From BMS3ABIN03 sp964418885 (GTDB lineage Bacteria > Bacteroidota > Ignavibacteria > Ignavibacteriales > Ignavibacteriaceae), in the NCBI GenBank assembly GCA_964418885.1, contig CAYQNW010000006.1, forward strand, positions 1-64,000: a DNA stretch of 64,000 nt, read 5' to 3'. The position numbers were made by a program, and so were the translations under genes. This document shows, one piece after another, positions 8,167-16,592 of the stretch (positions are counted from its first letter, which is position 1; each line of letters starts with the position of its first letter). The notes below the pieces were generated by a model. That model saw only the letters and a list, made by a program, of their open reading frames with translations, ran no database searches and had not been told where the DNA came from.

Positions 8167-8868
8167 ATGGATTTAAGCAGTATTATCGCTTCTTTGTATA
8201 ACTTAATAGCCCAGACAACCACAACCGATAGTGGTGGTGCTTTAAATTGGTTAAGCGAAAAGTTTGTAGCAGGTGGTGGTTTTATGTGGCCCATTTTAGG
8301 CTGCCTGGTACTGGGATTAGCATTCGCGCTCGAAAGACTCTGGACACTTACCCGTTCAAAGACAAACACTAAGAAATTTATTATTAATGTTAAGAGAGCT
8401 TTAGATGAGGGCGGAATTGAAGGTGCAAAGGAAATGTGTGCAAATACAAGAGGTCCCGTTGCATCTGTATTCCACGCCGGTTTGTTAAGAGCAGATGAGG
8501 GTCTTGAAGCAGCAGAAAAAGCAATTGTTGCTTATGGTGGTATTGAGATGGGATTTCTGGAAAGAAATATGATCTGGATTTCAACCTTTATAGCTTTGGC
8601 ACCTATGCTTGGTTTTACCGGTACAGTTCAGGGTATGATAACTGCTTTTGATTCTATTAAAGAAGCTGCCCAGATTTCACCTGCAATTGTTGCTGATGGT
8701 ATTTCAATAGCATTGTTAACTACACTGTTTGGTCTCGTCGTGGCAATGATTTTACAGGTATTTTATAATTATCTGGTTTCGATAATTGATAGATTAGTTG
8801 GTGATATGGAAGAAGCATCAGTCGAGCTGATAGATGCTTTATATGAAATTCATGCAAAGAAAGCTTAA
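8167..8868 (+). CDS. exbB: MotA/TolQ/ExbB proton channel family protein
   Basis: A 233-residue inner-membrane protein with three hydrophobic segments, near 37-57 (MWPILGCLVLGLAFALERLW), 138-160 (WISTFIALAPMLGFTGTVQGMI) and 180-205 (ISIALLTTLFGLVVAMI). The APMLGFTGTVQGMI and GISIALLTTLFGLVVA motifs are diagnostic of ExbB/TolQ. It forms the proton-conducting pentamer that energises an outer-membrane receptor through ExbD and TonB. A strong Shine-Dalgarno sequence, TAGGAGGTAG, lies nine bases upstream, one of the best in this window. First gene of an exbB-exbD-exbD operon closed by a terminator; tonB is not in the window. Confidence 0.93.
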   Translation: MDLSSIIASLYNLIAQTTTTDSGGALNWLSEKFVAGGGFMWPILGCLVLGLAFALERLWTLTRSKTNTKKFIINVKRALDEGGIEGAKEMCANTRGPVASVFHAGLLRADEGLEAAEKAIVAYGGIEMGFLERNMIWISTFIALAPMLGFTGTVQGMITAFDSIKEAAQISPAIVADGISIALLTTLFGLVVAMILQVFYNYLVSIIDRLVGDMEEASVELIDALYEIHAKKA

Positions 8869-8914
8869 GACTACTTTTTATTTCCTAATCATCAATAAAA
8901 ACAAAGTTTAGGCT

Positions 8915-9448
8915 ATGTTAAGAAAAAAAAGATCACACGAAGCTGCAATACCTACAAGTTCTATGGCGGATATAGCATTCCTTCTGCTTATATTCTTCTT
9001 AGTTGCTACCGTAATTGATGTAGATACGGGAATCGGATTAACACTTCCTGAATATATTCCACCTGATGAGATAGAAGAAGTTAAAGTTGATCCGGATAGA
9101 ATGGCGGCAATTCTTATCAATGAAACAGGTGATGTATTATTAGATGGTAAACCTATTTCTCTCTTCCAGATAAAGAATACGCTTAAACCAAGGATTCAAT
9201 CGAAAATCGGTTTGCCGAAGAATAAAAAATTGATTGTATCTGTTAAGACCGATAGAAAAACCCGTTACAATGCTTATATCCAGGCACTTGATCAGATTAA
9301 GTTAGCATATTTTGAAGTTCGTAATGAATACTCCAGATCAAAATTCGGTGCTAAATTCGACGACCTGAATGAAGACGCGCAAAATGAGGTTAAAGATGCA
9401 GTACCGATTATTATTTCTTTGGCTGAACCTGAATATGTAAAAAAATGA
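8915..9448 (+). CDS. exbD: Biopolymer transport protein ExbD/TolR (first copy)
   Basis: A 177-residue ExbD/TolR protein. The short basic cytoplasmic tail RKKRSHEAAIPTSSMADIAF is followed by one transmembrane helix (about 20-38) that carries the conserved aspartate Asp18 used for proton translocation. The rest is a periplasmic domain with strands such as LLDGKPISLFQIKNTL and KKLIVSVKTDRKTRYNAYIQ. It is longer than many ExbD proteins because of a C-terminal extension. Adjacent ExbD copies are common in Bacteroidota and related phyla. 46 bases after exbB and 13 bases before a second exbD. Confidence 0.92.
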   Translation: MLRKKRSHEAAIPTSSMADIAFLLLIFFLVATVIDVDTGIGLTLPEYIPPDEIEEVKVDPDRMAAILINETGDVLLDGKPISLFQIKNTLKPRIQSKIGLPKNKKLIVSVKTDRKTRYNAYIQALDQIKLAYFEVRNEYSRSKFGAKFDDLNEDAQNEVKDAVPIIISLAEPEYVKK

Positions 9449-9461
9449 CCGAGGATTTTTC

Positions 9462-9875
9462 ATGAAATTTGAAAAAAAACGAGCAAGTACAAAACAGGAT
9501 ATTCCAACAGCATCTCTTCCTGATATTATTTTTATGCTGTTGCTCTTTTTCATGGTCACAACAACTATGAGGGAAGTTGAAATTTTAGTTGATTATAAAT
9601 TACCTTCTGCCCAGGCTCTTGAGAAAATAGAAAATAAAAGACTTATTTCATATATCTGGGTAGGTAAAGGTGATAGAATGCAGATAAATGATAGTATAGT
9701 AAAATTAAATCAGGTTCAGGATATTATGTATAAGAAAAGACAGGCGCTGCCAAATGTTATAGTTTCACTGCGTATCGATGTAGGTACCGATATGGGACTT
9801 GTAACGGATATTCAGCAGGAACTAAGAAAGGCTTATTGTTTAAGAATAAATTATTCGGCGAACATAAAAATTTAG
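9462..9875 (+). CDS. exbD: Biopolymer transport protein ExbD/TolR (second copy)
   Basis: A 137-residue paralogue of the preceding gene. The cytoplasmic tail KKRASTKQDIPTASLPDIIF leads into a transmembrane helix (about 22-38) with the conserved Asp20, then a compact periplasmic domain ending in LRKAYCLRINYSANIKI. It diverges strongly from the first copy after the helix, so the two probably form a heteromeric ExbD pair. AGGATTTTTC precedes the start. Followed directly by a rho-independent terminator, marking the operon end. Confidence 0.92.
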   Translation: MKFEKKRASTKQDIPTASLPDIIFMLLLFFMVTTTMREVEILVDYKLPSAQALEKIENKRLISYIWVGKGDRMQINDSIVKLNQVQDIMYKKRQALPNVIVSLRIDVGTDMGLVTDIQQELRKAYCLRINYSANIKI

Positions 9876-9902
9876 AAATATTTAATCAGGTTTTTTAATG
9901 TC

Positions 9903-9944
9903 AAGGCAGGACGGTTTTTAATTTTAAACCTCCTGCCTTTTTTT
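9903..9944 (+). terminator. Rho-independent terminator after exbB-exbD-exbD
   Basis: A long hairpin: AAGGCAGGA (9903-9911) pairs with TCCTGCCTT (9931-9939), and inside it GGTTT (9913-9917) pairs with AAACC (9926-9930) across one bulged C. A run of seven T follows (9938-9944). It lies 27 bases after the second exbD stop. Confidence 0.93.
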
Positions 9945-9964
9945 AGTTAACAAAGGTTGTTAAT

Positions 9965-10411
9965 ATGAATCTAAAAGAAAAAGTTAATGAAGATCTGAAA
10001 GAAGCTCTTAAGTCAGGCGATAAAGTCAGGCTGCAAACAATTCGTTCAATAAGAGCACTTATTCTTGAATTTGAAAAGAGCGGATCGGGCAAAGAATTTA
10101 ATGAAGAGGAAGAAATCAAATTGTTAAGTTCTGCTGCCAAGAAGAGAAAAGAATCGATAGAACAATACAATAATGCAAGAAGAAATGATCTTGCTCAGAA
10201 TGAAGAAGCAGAGTTAAAAATAATTATGGATTACTTACCTAAGCAGCTTGATGAAAAAGAAATCGAAACAGAGATTAAAGATATTGCCAAAGAACTTGGC
10301 GCTGAAACAAAAGCCGATTTTGGGAAATTAATGTCTGCTGCAATGAAAGAACTAAAAGGTAAAGCGGACGGGAAAGTAGTTAAATCAATAGTCGAGAAAG
10401 TACTAAGCTAA
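9965..10411 (+). CDS. GatB/YqeY domain-containing protein
   Basis: A 148-residue cytoplasmic protein of the YqeY family, full length. Characteristic sequence: RLQTIRSIRALILEFEKSG near the N-terminus, then EEIKLLSSAAKKRKESIEQY and AELKIIMDYLPKQLDEKEIE, ending in GKADGKVVKSIVEKVLS. The C-terminal half corresponds to the tRNA-binding tail of GatB amidotransferase. A tRNA-related role is presumed but not proven for free-standing YqeY. First gene after the exb terminator; its stop is two bases from the cvpA start. Confidence 0.88.
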   Translation: MNLKEKVNEDLKEALKSGDKVRLQTIRSIRALILEFEKSGSGKEFNEEEEIKLLSSAAKKRKESIEQYNNARRNDLAQNEEAELKIIMDYLPKQLDEKEIETEIKDIAKELGAETKADFGKLMSAAMKELKGKADGKVVKSIVEKVLS

Positions 10412-10413
10412 AG

Positions 10414-10935
10414 TTGAATCCTTTGGATCTTATTATCATTGCAATTGTTTTAGTTGGTTTTGTGCTTGGTTACAAAGACGGTTTTGTAAGGAAGCTTATT
10501 GGATTGATAGGTTTTGCTTTAGCCGTGGTTTCTGCAATTGTTTTGAAGGATGATGCAGGAAAAATTATTGAAAATTTATTTGGTATTGAATATTATCTTG
10601 CAGAATTAATGGGAGGAGTTTTTATCTTCTTTACAATTATTCTGATATTTACCTTGCTTAAAAGAATTATTCATCCATTCGATAAAGTAAACAATCTGAT
10701 TAACCAGCTTATTGGAGGTATTGTTGGCGGTATTCAGCTGTTGTATTTTCTTAGTGCTGTGCTTATCATTTTAAATATATTTGATATACCAAGTAAAAAT
10801 GTAAAATCTACCTCGGCTTTATACAATTATACTTATAAAATAATACCTGTAACTATTGAATATATAAACAATTATACACCTGCTACAAAGCAAATTATAA
10901 AGGATTATATAAAAGATAAAGACACCACAGGATGA
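10414..10935 (+). CDS. CvpA family membrane protein
   Basis: A 173-residue inner-membrane protein starting at TTG 10414. Four hydrophobic segments lie near 3-20, 26-45, 60-80 and 96-122. The N-terminus, PLDLIIIAIVLVGFVLGYKDGFVRKLIGLIGF, is the CvpA signature. CvpA homologues are linked to colicin V production and envelope integrity in Enterobacteria; the molecular function is unclear. The stop codon overlaps the mutS2 start in an ATGA junction, implying translational coupling; CvpA-MutS2 adjacency recurs in Firmicutes and Bacteroidota. Confidence 0.87.
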   Translation: MNPLDLIIIAIVLVGFVLGYKDGFVRKLIGLIGFALAVVSAIVLKDDAGKIIENLFGIEYYLAELMGGVFIFFTIILIFTLLKRIIHPFDKVNNLINQLIGGIVGGIQLLYFLSAVLIILNIFDIPSKNVKSTSALYNYTYKIIPVTIEYINNYTPATKQIIKDYIKDKDTTG

Positions 10936-13280
10936 TTGATAATTCAGCACTTGAAAAACTCGAATTCCACAAAGTTCTTACCTATATAGCAAACTATTCT
11001 ATAACTGAACCGGGAAAACAAAGAATAATTGCCCTGAGACCATTAGAAGATTACGGGAGCATAGTAAATGAAGGTAATTTTGTTTCTGAGGCTAAGGAAA
11101 TATTAATCAAAACTCTCCCACCTCCGATAGATTTTATTCCAAACCTTGAGGATGATCTTGCAAAAAGCAAGATTGAAGGAGCAGTGTTATTGGGTAAAAA
11201 AATAAATGAAGTTTATAAATTAGCTGTAACCTCAAGAAAACTGATTAATTTTCTAAAAGAGAATAGGGAAACTTCACCAACATTGTACGACAAAAGTAAA
11301 ACTTTGTTTATTGATAAAATTTTTGAACATCACATTGAAAAAGTAATAGATGAAAATGGTGAAGTAAAGGAAAATGCAAGCAAAGTATTAAAAGAGATAA
11401 GAAAAGATATACTCGAAAAGAAAAATGATCTTGTTCGTTTAATTAATAGGATAATGAAAAATTTAAGTGAACAGGATATTGTTCAAGAGGATTATCTAAC
11501 ATTACGAGATGGACGAATGGTGATCCCGGTTAAAGCAGAACATAAAAGACATTTAAAAGGATTTATTCATTCCGAATCCGCAACCGGGCAAACAGTCTAC
11601 ATTGAACCGGAAGAAACACTTGAACTGAACAATGATATTGTTTCACTTTCATTTGCAGAAAAAAGAGAAATTGATAGACTACTCAAAGAGCTAACAAAAC
11701 TGATTGGCACTGTAGAAAAAGAACTCAGGAATTCTCTGAATGTAATCTCCGAAGTAGATTCGATTTTTGCCAGGGCAAAATATTCTGTTGAGGTTATGGG
11801 ATCTTTTCCAGGATTAGACAAAAAAAGAAAATTTGAAATTCAAGATGCCAAGCATCCGGTTTTATTAAAAAAACTTGGTAGAGAAAAAACTGTCCCGTTA
11901 AACTTTAAGCTTGGAGATGAAAAGGTTATCATAATAACCGGACCTAATGCAGGCGGAAAAACCGTTGTTCTTAAAACAATAGGATTGTTAACTGCACTTG
12001 TGCATTCGGGAATTCATATTCCTGTCAATCCCGATTCTAACTTTACATTTTTAAATAAAATATTAATCGATATAGGTGATGAGCAATCGATTGAAGATGA
12101 TTTGTCAACATTCAGTTCACATTTAAAAAATATTAAACTCGTTCTGGAAGAAGCAGATGAAAATTCTCTTGTTCTTCTCGATGAAATAGGTACCGGTACA
12201 GATCCGGCAGAAGGTTCATCTTTGGCAGCATCAGTTCTAATAAAATTACGTGATTCAGGCAGTATTGTATTTGCCTCAACTCATCATGGCAGTTTGAAGC
12301 TTATAGCGAATGAAGAAAAGAATTTTTCGAATGCAGCAATGGAATTTGATAACGAAAGACTTACGCCAACCTATAATTTCAAGCTTGGTATACCCGGCTC
12401 GAGCTATGCATTTGAAATCGCAAGAAGAATTGGCATCGATGAAAAACTTTTAAAACTTGCTTCGCAAAATATCGATGCTGATAAACATAAAATTGAAGAA
12501 TTTCTTGTCGACATCGAAAGAAAATCAACAAAATTGGAAAAGCAACTGAAAGAAATTGAAATAGAGAATTCCCGACTAAAGGGATTGACAAATCTTTATA
12601 AAAATAATCTTGACAAACTTGAAAAGGAAAAGAAGGAAATTCTGAAAAAAACAAAGAACGATGCAGAATCTTATCTGGTTAACGTTAATAAGAAAATAGA
12701 AAATGTAATCAAAGAGATACGTGAATCAGGTGCAAAAAAGGAAGTGATAAAAGAAGTAAGAAAGATTGTACAGAACATAAAAGAAGAAACCGATGAACTA
12801 GTTAAATCTGAAGTTGAAGAGGAAACAGCAAAGTCCGAATTTATAGTTGGTGATTTTGTAAAGTTAAAAGACACTTCAACCTCAGGTAAAATTTATTCAA
12901 TAGAAAAAAACGGGAAAAGAGTTGTTGTACAGGTTGGTTCAGTTAAGATGAAAGTTAACGTTGATGAACTTGTACACGATAAAGAAAAAAAGGGAGAAAA
13001 GGATAAACCTGTTTATAGTGGTTACACAATCCCTTCAACAGATTATAGGTTGGATATTCGTGGTGAACGACCAGATGAAGCAGAGTTTAAAATTATAAAA
13101 TTCATTGATGATTCTTACATGTCAGGACAAAACAGGATAGAAATACTTCATGGAAAAGGTACAGGTGCACTTAAAAAAGTTGTGAATATAATTTTAAAAG
13201 AACATATAAATGTTAAAGATTATTATTTTGCACCTATTGAATCCGGTGGAGAAGGTATTACAATAGTTGAATTAAAATGA
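10932..13280 (+). CDS. mutS2: Endonuclease MutS2
   Basis: A 782-residue MutS2, normal length. Order of parts: core and clamp helices (1-300), ATPase with Walker A GPNAGGKT (337-344) and Walker B LVLLDEIGTGTDPAEG, a long coiled coil (about 510-620, Lys/Glu-rich), and a C-terminal Smr nuclease domain from about 705 with LDIRGERPDEAE and ILHGKGTGALKK. MutS2 lacks the mismatch-recognition domain of MutS. It suppresses homologous recombination, and in Bacillus it also acts in rescue of collided ribosomes. Translationally coupled to cvpA through ATGA. Confidence 0.96.
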   Translation: MIDNSALEKLEFHKVLTYIANYSITEPGKQRIIALRPLEDYGSIVNEGNFVSEAKEILIKTLPPPIDFIPNLEDDLAKSKIEGAVLLGKKINEVYKLAVTSRKLINFLKENRETSPTLYDKSKTLFIDKIFEHHIEKVIDENGEVKENASKVLKEIRKDILEKKNDLVRLINRIMKNLSEQDIVQEDYLTLRDGRMVIPVKAEHKRHLKGFIHSESATGQTVYIEPEETLELNNDIVSLSFAEKREIDRLLKELTKLIGTVEKELRNSLNVISEVDSIFARAKYSVEVMGSFPGLDKKRKFEIQDAKHPVLLKKLGREKTVPLNFKLGDEKVIIITGPNAGGKTVVLKTIGLLTALVHSGIHIPVNPDSNFTFLNKILIDIGDEQSIEDDLSTFSSHLKNIKLVLEEADENSLVLLDEIGTGTDPAEGSSLAASVLIKLRDSGSIVFASTHHGSLKLIANEEKNFSNAAMEFDNERLTPTYNFKLGIPGSSYAFEIARRIGIDEKLLKLASQNIDADKHKIEEFLVDIERKSTKLEKQLKEIEIENSRLKGLTNLYKNNLDKLEKEKKEILKKTKNDAESYLVNVNKKIENVIKEIRESGAKKEVIKEVRKIVQNIKEETDELVKSEVEEETAKSEFIVGDFVKLKDTSTSGKIYSIEKNGKRVVVQVGSVKMKVNVDELVHDKEKKGEKDKPVYSGYTIPSTDYRLDIRGERPDEAEFKIIKFIDDSYMSGQNRIEILHGKGTGALKKVVNIILKEHINVKDYYFAPIESGGEGITIVELK

Positions 13281-13288
13281 CAAGTTAA

Positions 13289-14779
13289 ATGTTTAAGAAA
13301 ATTCTTATCGCGAATAGGGGAGAGATTGCAGTACGAATAATCAGGTGTTGCCGCGATTTAGGAATAAGATCGGCTGCAATATATTCCGATGCCGATAAAT
13401 TAACTTTACACACGCGACTTGCAGATGAAGCTTATCATATAGGTACCTCAGTCTCGTCCGAATCATATCTCAATCAAAAAATAATAATTAATCTTGCTAA
13501 AAAAATCGGAGCAGATGCCATTCATCCTGGCTACGGATTTTTTTCTGAAAATCCTGTTTTTATAAAAGCTTGTGAAAAAGAGAATATTACGTTCATTGGT
13601 CCTTCATCAGTTTCTGTAAAAATGATGGGAAACAAAACGGCTGCAAGAAAACTTATGGCGGAGCACAACGTACCGATTGTTCCGGGAACTGTTGAACCTG
13701 TATCTTCTGTGAAAGACGGGCAAAAAACTGCTTTGAAAATTGGTTACCCGGTTTTGTTAAAAGCTTCTGCTGGTGGTGGGGGGAAGGGTATGAGAAAGAT
13801 CAATAGCGAAAAAGAATTCAAAGATGCGTTTGAGGCAACAAAAAGAGAAGCCTTGAAATCATTTGCCAATGATGATGTTTATATAGAAAAATTTATCGAA
13901 CAACCGAAGCACATTGAAGTACAGGTATTGAGTGACAAGAAAGGAAACTACATCCATCTTTTTGAACGTGAATGTTCAATACAAAGAAGGCATCAAAAAA
14001 TAATTGAAGAAGCACCTTCATCCTGTGTCGATGAAAAAATAAGAAAGCAAATTACAGAAGCGGCAATTAATGCAGCGAAAGCTTGCAAATATTATAATGC
14101 AGGAACTGTAGAATTCCTAATGGACAAAGACAAAAATTTTTATTTCCTTGAAATGAATACACGATTGCAGGTCGAGCACCCGGTTACCGAATTAATTTCA
14201 GGTATCGATCTGGTAAAAGAACAAATACTGATCGCTGCGGGCTATAAGCTTTCATTCGGGCAGGATGATCTTAAAATTAATGGACATGCCTTGGAATGCC
14301 GTATTTATGCCGAGGATGCTGAAAATAATTTTCTGCCTTCGATCGGAAAGATTATAAATTACAGACCGCCCGCCGGTCCTGGAATTCGTCTTGATTCCGG
14401 TTTCGAAGAAGGATCAGAGATCAGCATTTATTATGATCCACTTGTTTCTAAACTGGTTGCATGGGGACCCGACAGAGAAATTTCAATAAAGAGGATGCTA
14501 CGGGCTCTAAAAGAATATTATATTGCAGGAGTTGTAACGAACATTTCCTTTCTTCAAAAAATTCTTAATCATAAAAAGTTTCTCACAGGTTCATTCGATA
14601 TAAATTTTGTAGAAAATGAATTCATTGAAAAGAGTAAGAAAGCATCTTCGAAAAAAGAAACTGAAAATGAAAACGCTGTTGCTTTATTATCTGCAATATT
14701 AAAATCCGAAACTCATAATAATTTGAAACGAGCTTCAGACTCCATAAAGAATCGTTGGCAGGAACAGAATTATGAGTAA
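13289..14779 (+). CDS. accC: Biotin carboxylase subunit of an acyl-CoA carboxylase
   Basis: A 496-residue biotin carboxylase. N-terminal domain with ILIANRGEIAVRIIR and HPGYGFFSENP, ATP-grasp domain (about 115-330) with the glycine loop KASAGGGGKGMRK and catalytic EMNTRLQVEHPVTE, then the C-terminal domain to about 445. A tail of roughly 50 residues beyond the usual AccC length is Lys/Glu-rich. It carboxylates biotin on a carrier protein using ATP and bicarbonate. Its stop overlaps the carrier gene by eight bases. No carboxyltransferase gene adjoins, so acetyl-CoA versus propionyl-CoA as final acceptor cannot be decided here. The symbol accC is by family. Confidence 0.92.
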   Translation: MFKKILIANRGEIAVRIIRCCRDLGIRSAAIYSDADKLTLHTRLADEAYHIGTSVSSESYLNQKIIINLAKKIGADAIHPGYGFFSENPVFIKACEKENITFIGPSSVSVKMMGNKTAARKLMAEHNVPIVPGTVEPVSSVKDGQKTALKIGYPVLLKASAGGGGKGMRKINSEKEFKDAFEATKREALKSFANDDVYIEKFIEQPKHIEVQVLSDKKGNYIHLFERECSIQRRHQKIIEEAPSSCVDEKIRKQITEAAINAAKACKYYNAGTVEFLMDKDKNFYFLEMNTRLQVEHPVTELISGIDLVKEQILIAAGYKLSFGQDDLKINGHALECRIYAEDAENNFLPSIGKIINYRPPAGPGIRLDSGFEEGSEISIYYDPLVSKLVAWGPDREISIKRMLRALKEYYIAGVVTNISFLQKILNHKKFLTGSFDINFVENEFIEKSKKASSKKETENENAVALLSAILKSETHNNLKRASDSIKNRWQEQNYE

Positions 14780-15278
14780 GAAGTTCGTAGTAACAATTAA
14801 TAGAAGTAAAAAGTTAGTTAATATTATAAACAGCAACGAAGCGATAACAGACAAAAAGAAGGTTGAATTCGAATTACTAAAATTAAAGGAAGACAATTAT
14901 TTGCTTCGAATTAATAATTATTTTTACGAAATTTGTACTGATAAAATTGACCATGAGAAATATTCGCTATTTGTTAATGGAAATAAAATTGATACAATTA
15001 CGAGAACAGAATTACAGGAGAGGGCAGCCAGGTTAATAAATGAAGCTAAAATTTCTTCAAATAATAAAGTTGATATTAAAGCTCCAATGCCGGGGTTGAT
15101 ATTAAAAATTAAAAAGAAAGCTGGTGAGGTTATTAATCAGGGTGAATCAATTTTAATTTTGGAAGCGATGAAAATGGAAAACGATTTACGGGCTCCTGTA
15201 TCCGGTTCAATAATAGAAATATATGTAACCGAGGGCAATGCCGTTGAAAAAGGCGATAAACTATTTTCAATCGAATAA
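14772..15278 (+). CDS. Biotin carboxyl carrier protein
   Basis: A 168-residue protein whose C-terminal 70 residues are a biotinyl/lipoyl domain: APMPGLILKIKKKAGEVINQGESIL, then ILEAMKMENDL with the biotinylated Lys134, then APVSGSIIEIYVTEG. The N-terminal half is a variable Lys-rich region resembling the BCCP part of acyl-CoA and oxaloacetate carboxylases, not AccB of E. coli type. Overlaps the biotin carboxylase gene by eight bases, so the two are made in step. No carboxyltransferase in the window. Confidence 0.92.
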   Translation: MSKKFVVTINRSKKLVNIINSNEAITDKKKVEFELLKLKEDNYLLRINNYFYEICTDKIDHEKYSLFVNGNKIDTITRTELQERAARLINEAKISSNNKVDIKAPMPGLILKIKKKAGEVINQGESILILEAMKMENDLRAPVSGSIIEIYVTEGNAVEKGDKLFSIE

Positions 15279-15330
15279 TTTTTGTTTCTGAATTAATTAA
15301 TCACATTATTCATTAAACAAGGGAGATGAT

Positions 15331-16575
15331 TTGAAACGGAGAATTACACTATTCATCGTTACGTTTGTGTTGTGTGTGCCGGCAGTTTATGGCGGTGGAT
15401 TTCAACTAAACGAACATGGAGCAAAACCCATGGGGCTTGGAGGGGCATTTACCGCTATTGCTGACGATGCTTCAGCAGTTTTTTGGAATGGTGCCGGTTT
15501 AAGTTTTCTAAACGGAACCAATGTGCTGTTAGGGGTATCGTTGATTGCACCAAGCACGACATTCAGGGGTGTTACCCCGTCTACAAAAATTTCCTATATG
15601 AAAGATCAGATATTTTATCCTCCACATTTTTTCGCATCTTATAAATTATCAGATAATTTTTCAATAGGAACGGGTATTTCAGTTCCTTTTGGATTAGGAA
15701 CAGAATGGCAACCGGATTGGATCGGGAGATATCTGGCCGTTAAAACAGATTTGATGGTTTTTTCTGCACCGCTTGTAGTTTCCTGGGCAATACTTGATAA
15801 TCTTTCTATAAGTGCCGGAGGTTCGTATAGTTTTGCTAATGTTACAATTACACAAAAAAGTTCTCAATACCCATTTGCTGGTGATGCCTATGTTGAACTT
15901 GAAGGTGATGATAATGCATCATTTGGTTATAACTTTGGAGTTATGTGGAAACCTGTTAAGGAAGTTTCTATTGGTGGATCTTTCAGAAGTGAAGTAAAAT
16001 ATAGTTTGGAGGGAACTGCAACTTCAACCGGAGCAGAACAGTTAAGTGCAGTTTTACCAGCCGGTGATATCAGTGCTGATTTAACAACACCATTGAATAT
16101 ACAGGGTGGAATCGCTGTTCGTATAATTGAACCTTTACTTTTATCTGCAGATTTTCAATGGGTTGGCTGGTCCAGCTATGATAAACTTGCAGTTGATTTC
16201 AAGAATGATGCTTATGAGGACATCTCCCGACCAAGATTATACGACGATTCTTATATCATAAGGTTCGGAGGCGAATACAGTATTGATGAAAAGGTCTCAC
16301 TTCTTGGTGGAATATACTTTGATAAGAATCCGGTTGATCCACAATATCTTAGTCCTTCTTTACCTGAATCGGACAGATTAGGACTAAGTATTGGCGTAGA
16401 TGCAAAAATATATGAAAACTTTGGTGTATCAGGTTCTTTTCTGTTTATTCGTTCGCAGGAACTTACGGTTGATAATTCAACTCAGATTTATACAACCGGT
16501 AACTCTCCTTTTAACGGTACATACAATTCGCAAGCCGGATTGTTTGCAGCAAGTATTTATTATAGTTTTAATTGA
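15331..16575 (+). CDS. FadL/OMPP1/TodX-type outer-membrane transporter
   Basis: A 414-residue outer-membrane barrel starting at TTG 15331 with GGGAG six bases upstream. Signal peptide MKRRITLFIVTFVLCVPAVYG, then the FadL N-terminal hatch GGFQLNEHGAKPMGLGGAFTAIADDASAVFWNGAGL, which is diagnostic of the family. The rest alternates as beta strands and ends in IYYSFN, with an aromatic close to the C-terminus. FadL-family proteins import long-chain fatty acids or other hydrophobic compounds. Followed by a GDSL lipoprotein after 17 bases; a lipase-like partner and a hydrophobic-compound porin make functional sense together. Confidence 0.9.
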   Translation: MKRRITLFIVTFVLCVPAVYGGGFQLNEHGAKPMGLGGAFTAIADDASAVFWNGAGLSFLNGTNVLLGVSLIAPSTTFRGVTPSTKISYMKDQIFYPPHFFASYKLSDNFSIGTGISVPFGLGTEWQPDWIGRYLAVKTDLMVFSAPLVVSWAILDNLSISAGGSYSFANVTITQKSSQYPFAGDAYVELEGDDNASFGYNFGVMWKPVKEVSIGGSFRSEVKYSLEGTATSTGAEQLSAVLPAGDISADLTTPLNIQGGIAVRIIEPLLLSADFQWVGWSSYDKLAVDFKNDAYEDISRPRLYDDSYIIRFGGEYSIDEKVSLLGGIYFDKNPVDPQYLSPSLPESDRLGLSIGVDAKIYENFGVSGSFLFIRSQELTVDNSTQIYTTGNSPFNGTYNSQAGLFAASIYYSFN

Positions 16576-16592
16576 GAAGGGAGAGAGAAGAA

